DNA from: Thomasclavelia sp.
Lineage (GTDB): Bacteria; Bacillota_I; Bacilli_A; Erysipelotrichales; Coprobacillaceae
DNA length: 64,000 bases
Reading direction: 5' to 3'
Assembly: GCA_028749475.1 (NCBI GenBank)
Contig: JAQVWN010000001.1
Location: 1 to 64,000, forward strand
Shown here one piece after another: positions 46,080 through 54,486 of the stretch; within the stretch, counting starts at the first letter, position 1; each line of letters starts with the position of its first letter. The notes beneath the pieces are model-generated. The model searched no databases. It saw only the letters and a program-made list of their open reading frames with translations, and was not told the DNA's origin. A program made the translations under genes and the position numbers.

Positions 46080-46820
46080 ATGAACAAAGTAGCATTAGTA
46101 ACAGGATCAAGTAGAGGTATTGGAAAAGCAACAATTATTGAATTTGCTAAAAAAGGATATGATGTAATTATTAATTATGTCAATAGTGCTAAAGCCGCCA
46201 GTGAACTAAAAGATGAAGTTGAAAGTAAATATAAAATTAAGGCTTTGACAGTTAAAGCTGATTTATCTAAAGAAGAAGATGTAAGAGAAATGGTTAGAAA
46301 ATCTTTAGCTGAATTTAAAAAAGTTGATGTCCTTGTAAACAACGCAGGTATTGCTTTATATGATGAAGTAGCTAATAAAACAATGAGTGATTGGCATCAA
46401 TCACTTCAAACCAATTTACTAGCTCCATTTCTTTTATCTCAATTATTAGGTAAAGAAATGGTGGAGAATAAATATGGAAAGATTATCAATATATCATCAA
46501 TTGATGCAATCTATACCTATAACGCTCAAAGTATGGAATATGATGCATCAAAAGCAGCGCTTATCAATATGACATATAATTATGCCTTAGAACTACAGCC
46601 CTATGTTAATGTCAATTGTGTAGCTCCAGGATGGGTAGATACCGACATGAATAAAGACTTACCTCAAGAAATGATTGAGTATCAAAAAGATAAAATATGT
46701 AAACACAGATTTGCCAAACCAGAAGAAGTAGCTAAGTTAATAACATTTCTAGCTAGTGATGATGCAGAGTTTATTAATAGTGAAATTATTAAAATTGATG
46801 GTGGATACAAACTAGGATAA
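46080..46820 (+). CDS. Short-chain dehydrogenase/reductase, FabG-like
   Basis: 246 aa Rossmann enzyme. The cofactor loop is TGSSRGIG, followed by NNAG at about 90. The catalytic Ser is in IINISSIDAIY and Tyr/Lys in YDASKAAL; the C-terminal IKIDGGYKLG is typical. The Arg after the glycine motif favours NADP. AAAGGAG precedes the ATG. It is the first gene of an operon with a carboxymuconolactone decarboxylase-cupin fusion under probable MarR control. This suggests small-molecule redox rather than housekeeping fatty-acid synthesis. Confidence 0.88.
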   Translation: MNKVALVTGSSRGIGKATIIEFAKKGYDVIINYVNSAKAASELKDEVESKYKIKALTVKADLSKEEDVREMVRKSLAEFKKVDVLVNNAGIALYDEVANKTMSDWHQSLQTNLLAPFLLSQLLGKEMVENKYGKIINISSIDAIYTYNAQSMEYDASKAALINMTYNYALELQPYVNVNCVAPGWVDTDMNKDLPQEMIEYQKDKICKHRFAKPEEVAKLITFLASDDAEFINSEIIKIDGGYKLG

Positions 46821-46834
46821 GGAGACAATATTAT

Positions 46835-47536
46835 ATGTTAAAGAAAAAAGAAACAGCCGGAAGAGATTATTTAGGAGCTTTTGCTCCTAAGTTTGCTCAG
46901 TTAAATGATGATGTTTTATTTGGCGAAGTATGGAGCAGAGAAGAATTATCAAGTAGAGATAGAAGCTTAATAACTATTTCGGCTTTGATGGGTAGTGGAA
47001 TCCTTGATCAATCAATGGAAGGACATCTAAAAAAAGCTAAAGAAAATGGAATAACTAAAAAAGAAATAGTGGAAGTAATTACTCAACTAGCTTTCTATAC
47101 TGGTTGGCCAAAAGCTTGGAGTATGTTTGCTATGGCTATGGAAATATATAAAGATGATTCTAAGGAAACTTTGCAACCATTACTTGGTTTAGGAGAAAAA
47201 ATAGATGATCCTAAACACTTTAGTGGAACTGTGTATGTCAAAAAAATATGGGGCTTTGATAAACCATTATTAATCGACAATGTAACATTTGAACCAGGAT
47301 GTGTTAATAACTGGCACGTTCATCAGGTGGGACAAACATTATTTGTGACTGATGGAGTTGGATATTATCAAGAAGAAGGTAAAGAGCGTCAAGTAATTAC
47401 TAAAGGGGATATCATTGAAATCCCAGCTGGTGTTAAACATTTCCATGGAGCAACTAAAGATAGCTTTATGTCCCATATAGCTTTAGAAGATTATTCAAAA
47501 GGTGCTCCTACGTGGTATGGTAAAGTAGAACTTTAA
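46835..47536 (+). CDS. Carboxymuconolactone decarboxylase - cupin fusion protein
   Basis: 233 aa. The N-terminal CMD/AhpD-like domain (about 20-105) has LSSRDRSLITISALMGSGIL and ITQLAFYTGWPKAWS, but no CxxC peroxidase motif. The C-terminal cupin (about 125-225) has the metal-site histidines in GCVNNWHVHQVGQTLFV and GVKHFHGAT. It lies 14 nt after the SDR gene behind AAGGAGAC. Proteins of this type accompany oxidoreductases of unknown substrate; decarboxylase activity is by family name only. Confidence 0.88.
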   Translation: MLKKKETAGRDYLGAFAPKFAQLNDDVLFGEVWSREELSSRDRSLITISALMGSGILDQSMEGHLKKAKENGITKKEIVEVITQLAFYTGWPKAWSMFAMAMEIYKDDSKETLQPLLGLGEKIDDPKHFSGTVYVKKIWGFDKPLLIDNVTFEPGCVNNWHVHQVGQTLFVTDGVGYYQEEGKERQVITKGDIIEIPAGVKHFHGATKDSFMSHIALEDYSKGAPTWYGKVEL

Positions 47537-47572
47537 ATAGTTCATTTATAACTAAATCTCTTATTAAACTAT

Positions 47573-47613
47573 AAAACGCACTTATTATTTATTAATAATA
47601 AAAGTGCGTTTTA
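47573..47613. terminator. Bidirectional terminator
   Basis: AAAACGCACTT (47573-47583) pairs with AAGTGCGTTTT (47602-47612). It is shared by the CMD-cupin gene (+) and the MerR gene (-). Confidence 0.85.
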
Positions 47614-47617
47614 TTTA

Positions 47618-48418
47618 TTATTCAATTGGAATATACACTTCAATATACCGGCAAAACTTTTCTTCATCATATACTCGAGTTAAAAGATTACCATAGATAT
47701 CTCCACAAATAGTGTAGTTATGTTTATTAATATACTTTATAGCATTATCAAATAACTTATAAGAAAAGTTCCATCTTTCTCCAGCATCAATAATTGTATA
47801 TAAGCATTTATGTCCAGGTAATAAATACATATTTTTAGTACTAGTAGATACATATGGTACAAATGTACTAGCAATAGAATTTCCCCATAAGAATATTCCA
47901 TTATTGGCTTTATAATCATCAAGTTTTATAAGAACTGTATTATCATAAAATGAATATTCTTTTAAAGTATCATGAAAGGAATCTAGGATTTTATCATCTA
48001 ATTTATATTCAAATTTTTCTCGATTTGGAATGATGTATCGATTATTGGTATCCACAATTGAAAATTGGTTTAAGTTAGTTTCAATGCTTTTTAATTTACC
48101 TATATATTGATCATTATACTTTACAAGTAGTTCATAAAAACGGAGCTTATTTGTAAAGTCTTTTTGTTTTGATTGAGTTAGATTAATCATTTCTTCTAAA
48201 GTACCATCTTTAAATATTTTAGTTATTTCTTTAATTGTGAATCCTAAAGATTGATACTTTTTACACTCTCCTAAATAGTTAATATCCCAATCATCATAAT
48301 AACGATAATTATTGGTTTTATCTATTTCTGGATGAATGATTCCAACTTTTTCATAATATCTTAAAGTATCCCTTGTTATATCATATATTTTACAAACATC
48401 TTTAGTCGTATATTTCAT
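47618..48418 (-). CDS. MerR-family regulator with GyrI-like effector domain
   Basis: 266 aa. The N-terminal MerR HTH is YTTKDVCKIYDITRDTLRYYEKVGI with the YRYY wing, then a dimerising helix (about 75-115). The effector-binding region (about 125-266) ends DEEKFCRYIEVYIPIE, as in BmrR/GyrI-like domains. The start is set at ATG 48418 behind AGGTGAT; a GTG nine bases earlier is in frame. It is divergent from the Old Yellow Enzyme-type gene, whose promoter has the 19-bp spacer and inverted repeat that MerR activators require. Confidence 0.87.
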   Translation of the reverse strand: MKYTTKDVCKIYDITRDTLRYYEKVGIIHPEIDKTNNYRYYDDWDINYLGECKKYQSLGFTIKEITKIFKDGTLEEMINLTQSKQKDFTNKLRFYELLVKYNDQYIGKLKSIETNLNQFSIVDTNNRYIIPNREKFEYKLDDKILDSFHDTLKEYSFYDNTVLIKLDDYKANNGIFLWGNSIASTFVPYVSTSTKNMYLLPGHKCLYTIIDAGERWNFSYKLFDNAIKYINKHNYTICGDIYGNLLTRVYDEEKFCRYIEVYIPIE

Positions 48419-48481
48419 TTTTATCACCTAATTAATTATATCAATTAAGTATATATAATTAAATGAAATCTTATTTAGATA

Positions 48482-48512
48482 TTGACTAGGGGCTAAGCCC
48501 CTACTTTAAAAT
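48482..48512 (+). promoter_or_regulatory. MerR-type promoter with 19-bp spacer and internal inverted repeat
   Basis: -35 TTGACT (48482-48487), 19-bp spacer, -10 TAAAAT (48507-48512). TAGGGGC-TAA-GCCCCTA (48487-48503), a perfect repeat, fills the spacer. This over-long spacer with a GC-rich operator is the hallmark of MerR-activated promoters. Confidence 0.85.
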
Positions 48513-48538
48513 TTAAGTAAATTTACAGGAGGATTATT

Positions 48539-50470
48539 ATGAAATTAGATTATTTATTTAGCCCTATGAAAATAGGAAACTGTGAAATCAAAAACAGACT
48601 AGTAGTTCCTGCAATGGTTACACAAACATGTGGTTATGATGGTATTATTAGTGACCGATATATTAAATATCATGAAGAAAAAGCTAAAGGTGGTTGGGGT
48701 TTAATTATCACTGAAGATTATGGAGTTTTAGAAGTTGGTAGAGGGTATGATCAAATTCCTGGTTTCTGGAATGATGAACAAATTGAAAAGAATAAAGAAT
48801 TAACTAAGACTATCCATGAATATGGATCTAAAATATTTTGCCAACTATATTATGCTGGTAAACAAAAGATGCCTAATGTACCAGGTGAGGTATTAGCCCC
48901 TTCAGCAATCAAAGATCCTGCGGCTATGTCTAAGCCAAGAGAAATGACTATTGAAGAAATAAAAGAGGTAGTAGAGGCTTTTGGTAGTGCAGCAAAAAGA
49001 GCTAAAGAAGCTGGCTTTGATGGAGTAGAAATCCACGCAGCTCATGGTTATTTAATTGCTGAGTTCTTATCTACATTTATCAATAAGAGAACAGATGAAT
49101 ATGGTGGATGTTTTGATAACCGAGTAAGAATCTTAGATGAAATTTATGCATCAGTTAGAAAAAATGTTGGTGATGATTTCCCAGTCATTTGCCGTATTTC
49201 GGTAAATGAATACGTTACTGGTGGAAGAACTGAAGCAGAATCATATGAACTTGCTAGACACTTAGATGATTTAGGAGTCGATGCTATAAATGTGTCTAAT
49301 GGAGCTTATGCTTCCGATCCAAATCATCATGTTATATCTTCAATGTTCGCTGACCATGCATTTAATATGGATACAGCTAAACAAATAAAAGAATTAGTAT
49401 CTTGTCCAATTATGTTAGTAAATAGAATCAATGATCCTAAAATGGCTGACACTTTGATAAAGATGAATAAAACTGATTTTATTGATATGGGAAGAGGTTC
49501 AATAGCTGATCCTTACTTACCAAAAAAAGCGATGGAAGGTAAATTCGAAGAGATAAACTATTGTATTGGATGTTTACAAGGATGTGAATTTGGTTTATTC
49601 ACTCCAGCTGGTGTTACTTGTTTAGTTAACCCACGAGTTACTCAAGAATATGTTGATGATTTATCAAAAGTAGAAAATTCTAAAAACGTTATGATTATTG
49701 GAACTGGTCCTGCTGGAATGATGGCAGCCAGAACAGCTGCTAAAAAAGGTCATAAAGTAACTGTCTATGATAAAGATACTCATTTTGGAGGAGCTTTCCG
49801 TTCAGCTGCTTATCCAATGGGAAAAGGTGAACTTTCAACCGTTATCTCATCTTATCGAAAACAATGTTTAGATTTAGGCGTTGAATTTAAAATGGGTGTT
49901 GAAGTAAATGAAGAAGTAATTAAAGATGCTAAACCTGAAGCTATTATTGTAGCTACTGGTTCAATTCCATTTACACCAAACATTCTTGGAAGTAAAGGAG
50001 TTAACGTTGTAAATGCTGAAGATGTATTATATGGTAATGTCCAAATTCCTCAAGGACCAGTAGTAGTATGTGGTGGAGGAGAAGTAGGCTGTGAAACAGC
50101 TGAATTCATTTCTCAAACAAATAGAGATGTATCAGTTTTAGAAATGCAACCTCAAGTATTAACTGACATGGTTCCACCTAATATGGTAGTTTTACTAGGT
50201 AGAATGATAGCTCAACAAATAAAGATAGTTACTGACGCTACTGTAAGTAATATATCTGAAAATTCAGTATCATATCAAACCAAAGATGGAAATGAAGTTA
50301 CTATTCCAGCAACAACAGTTGTTTCAGCCTTTGGTTATAAAGCTTATAATCCTTTAGAAGAAATTGCTAAAGCAAATTGTAAAGAAGTATATGTAGTTGG
50401 TAGTGCAGTTAAAGCTGGTAATGCGATGACTGCTACTAATGAAGGTTATAACGCTGCTTTAAAACTATAA
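48539..50470 (+). CDS. Old Yellow Enzyme-type FMN/Fe-S/FAD oxidoreductase (2,4-dienoyl-CoA or enoate reductase family)
   Basis: 643 aa, the full three-domain length. The FMN TIM barrel (about 1-350) has FSPMKIGNCEIKNRLVVPAM, GVEIHAAHGYLIAEFLS and MGRGSIADP. The 4Fe-4S site is CIGCLQGCEFG...TCLVNPRV. The FAD and NAD(P)H domains (about 380-643) have VMIIGTGPAGMMAARTA and VVVCGGGEVGCETAEF. Relatives reduce enoyl, dienoyl, cinnamoyl or bile-acid double bonds; the substrate here is unknown. AGGAGG precedes the ATG. The upstream promoter is MerR-type, so it is inducible by the divergent regulator's ligand. Confidence 0.9.
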   Translation: MKLDYLFSPMKIGNCEIKNRLVVPAMVTQTCGYDGIISDRYIKYHEEKAKGGWGLIITEDYGVLEVGRGYDQIPGFWNDEQIEKNKELTKTIHEYGSKIFCQLYYAGKQKMPNVPGEVLAPSAIKDPAAMSKPREMTIEEIKEVVEAFGSAAKRAKEAGFDGVEIHAAHGYLIAEFLSTFINKRTDEYGGCFDNRVRILDEIYASVRKNVGDDFPVICRISVNEYVTGGRTEAESYELARHLDDLGVDAINVSNGAYASDPNHHVISSMFADHAFNMDTAKQIKELVSCPIMLVNRINDPKMADTLIKMNKTDFIDMGRGSIADPYLPKKAMEGKFEEINYCIGCLQGCEFGLFTPAGVTCLVNPRVTQEYVDDLSKVENSKNVMIIGTGPAGMMAARTAAKKGHKVTVYDKDTHFGGAFRSAAYPMGKGELSTVISSYRKQCLDLGVEFKMGVEVNEEVIKDAKPEAIIVATGSIPFTPNILGSKGVNVVNAEDVLYGNVQIPQGPVVVCGGGEVGCETAEFISQTNRDVSVLEMQPQVLTDMVPPNMVVLLGRMIAQQIKIVTDATVSNISENSVSYQTKDGNEVTIPATTVVSAFGYKAYNPLEEIAKANCKEVYVVGSAVKAGNAMTATNEGYNAALKL

Positions 50471-50489
50471 TTATTTAACCTTTCTAAAT

Positions 50490-50528
50490 AATACAACTAG
50501 TCTAAATAGACAGTTGTATTATTTTTTA
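50490..50528 (+). terminator. Terminator after the oxidoreductase gene
   Basis: AATACAACT (50490-50498) pairs with AGTTGTATT (50512-50520). The inner stem is GTCTA/TAGAC, and a T-rich tail follows. Confidence 0.85.
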
Positions 50529-50581
50529 TTTATAAAATATTTAGAAAATCTTAATAAACTTGTCCAAATATATTAATTTCT

Positions 50582-50642
50582 TTTCGATATAGTGTATATC
50601 GAAAGGGAAAACATCTGATTTTAATCATTAGTATTAAAATCA
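50582..50642 (+). promoter_or_regulatory. Two perfect hairpins in the asnB upstream region
   Basis: TTTCGATATA (50582-50591)/TATATCGAAA (50595-50604) with a 3-nt loop, then TGATTTTAAT (50616-50625)/ATTAAAATCA (50633-50642) with a 7-nt loop. Neither has a terminator T tract. They may be operators or structured leader elements. Confidence 0.5.
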
Positions 50643-50675
50643 AAATTTATTAATTGTTTAATATAGGTAATAATT

Positions 50676-52541
50676 ATGTGTGGCTTTACAGGCTTTATAG
50701 GAACTAGTTTAAAAAAAGAAAATGATTTAAATAATATGATGAATACTATTATTCATCGTGGACCTGACAGTGAAGGAAAATATGTTGATGAAGATGCAGC
50801 CTTAGGATTTAGAAGGTTAAGTATTATTGATTTAACACATGAGGGTGATCAACCAATATATAATGAAAATCAAACACTGGTCTTAGTATTCAATGGGGAA
50901 ATCTATAATTATAAAGAATTAAAAGAGGAACTAATTAAAGAAGGTCATGTATTTAAATCTAATACTGACTCTGAAACCATTATTCATGGATATGAACAAT
51001 GGCAAGAAGGATTAGTTCAAAGACTAAGAGGAATGTTTGCATTTGTAATATGGGATAAAAATAAAAAAGAGTTATTTGGGGCTAGAGATATGTTTGGAAT
51101 CAAACCATTCTATTATGCTAACATGAATGAAACTTTATTTTTTGGTTCCGAGATTAAATCATTTTTACCTCATCCATTATTTAAAAAAGAATTCAATGAA
51201 GAACAATTAGGTAATTATTTATCATTTCAATTTGTTCCATCAAATGAAACCTTCTTTAAAGGGGTGTTTTGTTTAGAACCAGGTCATTATTTTAAATATA
51301 AAAATAAAGAATTACATATTAAACAATACTATGAACCAAAATTTGAATGTAATAGTCAAAAAGAACTTGATGAAGTAATTACTGATGTAGAAGATTTATT
51401 AGAAGAATCGGTGGAAATGCATAAAAATAGTGATGTAGAAGTAGCGTCTTATTTATCAGGGGGAATAGATTCTAGTTACCTAGCTTATTTAGGTAATGTT
51501 GAACATACTTATACAGTTGGTTTTAAACAACAAAAATATTCGGAAATAGATCTAGCTAAAGAATTTGCTAAGGAACATCATATGAAAAATTCTGCCAAAG
51601 TAATTGAAGCTGATGAATATTGGAATAAAATATCCGATATCATGTATTACATGGATGAACCCGTTGCAGATCCAGCAGCTATTGCTTTATATTTTTTAAG
51701 TAAAGAAGCTAGTAAAGATGTTAAATGTGTTCTTTCAGGAGAAGGCGCTGATGAAGTGTTTGGTGGTTATAATATCTATTGTGAACCGCTTGAAAACAAT
51801 TGGTATAACATAGTACCAAGTCCTATTAGAAAAGTATTAGGAAAGTTTGCAGAAAATGTTTTACCTAATGGTTTAAAAGGCCGTGGTTTTTTAATGCGTA
51901 AAGGAAAGAAATTGGAAGATAGATATTTTTCTAATGCTACCAATGTTTTTACTTCCAAAGAAGCAAGTAAATTACTTAAAAGTCAAACTAAAGTTAATAT
52001 CAAAAGCATTACTGCTCCTATCTATGAACGAGTAAAAGATAAGGATGATGTTACAAAAATGCAATATCTCGATTTCCATTTATGGTTAGTACATGATATT
52101 TTAATGAAAGGCGATAAGATGGGAATGGCAAACTCAGTTGAAGTACGAGTTCCATTCTTAGATAAGAAAGTATTTAGGTATGCTTCTTCTTTACCACTAA
52201 ACTATAAAGTTCAACCTCCTCATACAAAACTAGCTTTGCGTTTAGCAGCTCATAAATCCCTCCAAAAGAAAAACACTGAACGAAAGAAACTAGGGTTTCC
52301 TGTTCCAATTAGAGTCTGGTTAAAAGAAGACAAATATTATAACTTAGTAAAAAAACAGTTCTTATCAAAAACAGCTCAAAAGTTCTTTAATACAGATATT
52401 TTAATTAAGATGTTAGATGAACATAAAAACGGTAAAAACAAAAATGAAAAAACTGATCATAGTCGACGTATTTGGACAGTATATGTATTTATTATTTGGT
52501 ATAACCGTTTCTTTCAAGAATTACCAACTTCTAGAGCGTAA
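50676..52541 (+). CDS. asnB: Asparagine synthetase (glutamine-hydrolysing)
   Basis: 621 aa. It begins MCGFTGFIG, so Cys2 is the amidotransferase nucleophile; RGPDSEG and FNGEIYNYKEL follow in the class II glutaminase domain (about 1-190). The synthetase domain (about 215-600) has the pyrophosphatase loop ASYLSGGIDSSYLAY and VLSGEGADEVFGGY. It transfers glutamine nitrogen to aspartate using ATP. The ribosome site is weak (AGGTAA), and an unusual pair of hairpins lies upstream. It is monocistronic. Confidence 0.93.
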   Translation: MCGFTGFIGTSLKKENDLNNMMNTIIHRGPDSEGKYVDEDAALGFRRLSIIDLTHEGDQPIYNENQTLVLVFNGEIYNYKELKEELIKEGHVFKSNTDSETIIHGYEQWQEGLVQRLRGMFAFVIWDKNKKELFGARDMFGIKPFYYANMNETLFFGSEIKSFLPHPLFKKEFNEEQLGNYLSFQFVPSNETFFKGVFCLEPGHYFKYKNKELHIKQYYEPKFECNSQKELDEVITDVEDLLEESVEMHKNSDVEVASYLSGGIDSSYLAYLGNVEHTYTVGFKQQKYSEIDLAKEFAKEHHMKNSAKVIEADEYWNKISDIMYYMDEPVADPAAIALYFLSKEASKDVKCVLSGEGADEVFGGYNIYCEPLENNWYNIVPSPIRKVLGKFAENVLPNGLKGRGFLMRKGKKLEDRYFSNATNVFTSKEASKLLKSQTKVNIKSITAPIYERVKDKDDVTKMQYLDFHLWLVHDILMKGDKMGMANSVEVRVPFLDKKVFRYASSLPLNYKVQPPHTKLALRLAAHKSLQKKNTERKKLGFPVPIRVWLKEDKYYNLVKKQFLSKTAQKFFNTDILIKMLDEHKNGKNKNEKTDHSRRIWTVYVFIIWYNRFFQELPTSRA

Positions 52542-52587
52542 AAGTAATATTTTATCTCTATATAATTGAATATCTAAAAAGCGATTG

Positions 52588-52596
52588 TGTTATAAT
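52588..52596 (+). promoter_or_regulatory. Extended -10 promoter of the hydroxyacyl-CoA dehydrogenase gene
   Basis: TGTTATAAT (TGn plus TATAAT at 52591-52596), giving a leader of about 145 nt before the start at 52748. Confidence 0.55.
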
Positions 52597-52747
52597 AATT
52601 AAAGAAATAACAAAGCCAAAAACTAGAAAATTATTTCCAGAATATTATTCATGGTGAAATAACTAGATATGAAATCCATTCAATCCCAGCTCGAAATTTT
52701 ATCATGATGATATTAAAGTAAGACTTTGCTTGAAATGGAGGTTTCAA

Positions 52748-53677
52748 ATGATTAAAAGTATCGTTATTGCAGGAGCAGGAACAATGGGTTATTCAATGGC
52801 CCAAATTTTTGCTAAATTTGGTTACAAAGTATGTGTTTATGATTTAAAAAGTGAGGCTTTAGACAATGCTAAAAGTAGAATTAAAGAAAACATTGATATT
52901 CTATTAGAAGAAAAAGAATTAACATCATCTTCAGCTCAAACTATTCAAGACAATTTGTCTTATTCAATAGACATGGATGTCTTTAAAGATTGTGATTTAG
53001 TAGTGGAATGTATTATCGAAGATGTAAATATTAAAAAACAATTCTTCTCACAAATATCTAAATTAGTTAGAGATGATACAATCATCGCATCTAACACTTC
53101 TGGTATATCTATTAACATTTTATCTTCAGCAGTAGATAAACCAGAAAGATTTATTGGAATGCATTGGTTTAATCCACCACACTTAATCCCTTTAATTGAA
53201 ATAATAAAAGGCGATAATACAAAACAAGAAATTGCTCAAACTATTTATGATTTAAGTTTATCAATTGATAAAAAACCAGTAATTGTTAAAAAAGATGTGG
53301 TGGGATTTGCGGCTAATCGTCTTCAACTTGCAGTCCTTAGAGAAGCACTTTATCTTGTAGAAAATGATGTTATCTCTAAAGAAGGAATAGATGATGTTAT
53401 GAAGTATGGCCTTGGATTTAGATATGCTTGTCTTGGACCTTTAGAAGTAGTTGATTTAGGAGGACTAGATGTTTTCTATCATGTCAGTGAGTACTTGATG
53501 CAAGACTTATGTGATAGTCATGATGTTCCTAAACTTCTTAAAGAAGCATATGATGAAGGACATTACGGAGTTAAAACTAAGGAAGGCTTCTATGACTACC
53601 ATGATGGTAAAGATCATCAAATTATAGAAAAAAGAGATGATTTATTACTAAAATTATATGATGCATTTTATAAATAA
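52748..53677 (+). CDS. hbd: 3-hydroxyacyl-CoA (3-hydroxybutyryl-CoA) dehydrogenase
   Basis: 309 aa. The NAD-binding Rossmann fold begins IVIAGAGTMGYSMAQIFA. SNTSGISI is the usual Ser-Asn catalytic-region motif, and GMHWFNPPHLIPLIEII carries the catalytic His. The C-terminal helical domain (about 190-285) has VGFAANRLQLAVLREAL. The frame is open upstream, but TGGAGG positions the ATG at 52748. Normally part of butyrate or beta-oxidation clusters, here it stands alone with no crotonase or thiolase beside it, so substrate is uncertain. Confidence 0.88.
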   Translation: MIKSIVIAGAGTMGYSMAQIFAKFGYKVCVYDLKSEALDNAKSRIKENIDILLEEKELTSSSAQTIQDNLSYSIDMDVFKDCDLVVECIIEDVNIKKQFFSQISKLVRDDTIIASNTSGISINILSSAVDKPERFIGMHWFNPPHLIPLIEIIKGDNTKQEIAQTIYDLSLSIDKKPVIVKKDVVGFAANRLQLAVLREALYLVENDVISKEGIDDVMKYGLGFRYACLGPLEVVDLGGLDVFYHVSEYLMQDLCDSHDVPKLLKEAYDEGHYGVKTKEGFYDYHDGKDHQIIEKRDDLLLKLYDAFYK

Positions 53678-53685
53678 ATAATTTC

Positions 53686-53715
53686 ATGAAGAGGATAATA
53701 TATTATCCTCTTCAT
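53686..53715 (+). terminator. Perfect 30-bp palindrome after hbd
   Basis: ATGAAGAGGATAATA (53686-53700) is exactly complementary to TATTATCCTCTTCAT (53701-53715). The following bases are only moderately T-rich, so it is called a terminator by position. Confidence 0.55.
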
Positions 53716-53760
53716 TTGATATTTAAACCAAATATGTTCATAATAGTTTTAAACTATTAT

Positions 53761-53846
53761 GCTCAAATGGTGGAACTGGTAGACACGTTAGCTTCAGGAG
53801 CTAATGGATAATTTCCATGCGGGTTCGAGTCCCGTTTTGAGCACCA
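53761..53846 (+). tRNA. tRNA-Leu (anticodon CAG)
   Basis: 86 nt with a long variable arm: acceptor GCTCAAA/TTTGAGC, D-loop AACTGGTAGACACG, anticodon stem TTAGC/GCTAA with loop TTCAGGA, T-arm GCGGG/CCCGT and encoded CCA. It reads CTG. Confidence 0.9.
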
Positions 53847-53859
53847 ATTAAATTAAAGT

Positions 53860-53890
53860 AAAAGATGATTACTTATTGTAATCATCTTTT
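53860..53890. terminator. Bidirectional terminator
   Basis: AAAAGATGATTAC (53860-53872) pairs with GTAATCATCTTTT (53878-53890). It lies between tRNA-Leu (+) and the YcxB-like gene (-) and overlaps the stop of the latter. Confidence 0.8.
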
Positions 53891-54390
53891 TCAATGTTTG
53901 TGATACTTGATTTTGTTTTAAGAGTGATGAATTTTTGAAATTCCTCGTCTTTTTGTTCATCAAATACTGTTCTAAAGACAAATGTAAAATGATTGTTTAC
54001 TTCTAATACATAAAAATCTTTAGTAGAGTAGATAGCTTTAATTAAATTATACTTAGCAGATTCCTTATAATAGTTAGTTTCAATATTAATACCCTCTTTA
54101 TCAAAAGAAGTCGAAAGTGCAAAGAAATCAATACCATGAAGTTCTTTAATTAACTTCATATTCTTTCTAACGTTGTCTTCCTTTATAACTTTGACAGATA
54201 AATGAAAAGGAATCATTAGGATTAAAGGAATAACAGATTCTTCGAGATAATTATTAAAAAATAAAACACCACTCATTATAAATAATAAAATATAAATAAA
54301 GTATACAAAGTGGAGCTGTCTTCTAGTTAAAAGTTTACCAATAGTTTTTTCTAAATCTTTTTTTCTAATTATACCTTGGGTTCTATACAA
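53869..54390 (-). CDS. YcxB-like membrane protein
   Basis: 173 aa. Two adjacent transmembrane helices (about 28-42 and 50-62) are followed by a soluble domain. SAKYNLIKAIYSTKDFYVLEVNNHFTFVFRTV and DEEFQKFI match the YcxB-like C-terminal domain. It starts with TTG at 54390, behind GAGG on the minus strand. An ATG seven bases upstream is out of frame and opens a four-codon ORF (MKIV-stop) that overlaps the TTG. Function unknown; such proteins are small envelope proteins of Bacillota. Confidence 0.72.
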   Translation of the reverse strand: MYRTQGIIRKKDLEKTIGKLLTRRQLHFVYFIYILLFIMSGVLFFNNYLEESVIPLILMIPFHLSVKVIKEDNVRKNMKLIKELHGIDFFALSTSFDKEGINIETNYYKESAKYNLIKAIYSTKDFYVLEVNNHFTFVFRTVFDEQKDEEFQKFITLKTKSSITNIEKDDYNK

Positions 54391-54458
54391 TTTTCATTTC
54401 CTCACTTTTCACAAGGTCATAATAATAAAAAAAATGTTCAAAATCAACACTACTAGAG

Positions 54459-54464
54459 TATAAT
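54459..54464 (+). promoter_or_regulatory. -10 box of the aquaporin gene
   Basis: Perfect TATAAT, 22 nt before the ATG, with GGGAGGA between. Confidence 0.5.
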
Positions 54465-54486
54465 TATTACGTAGGGAGGAATTTAT

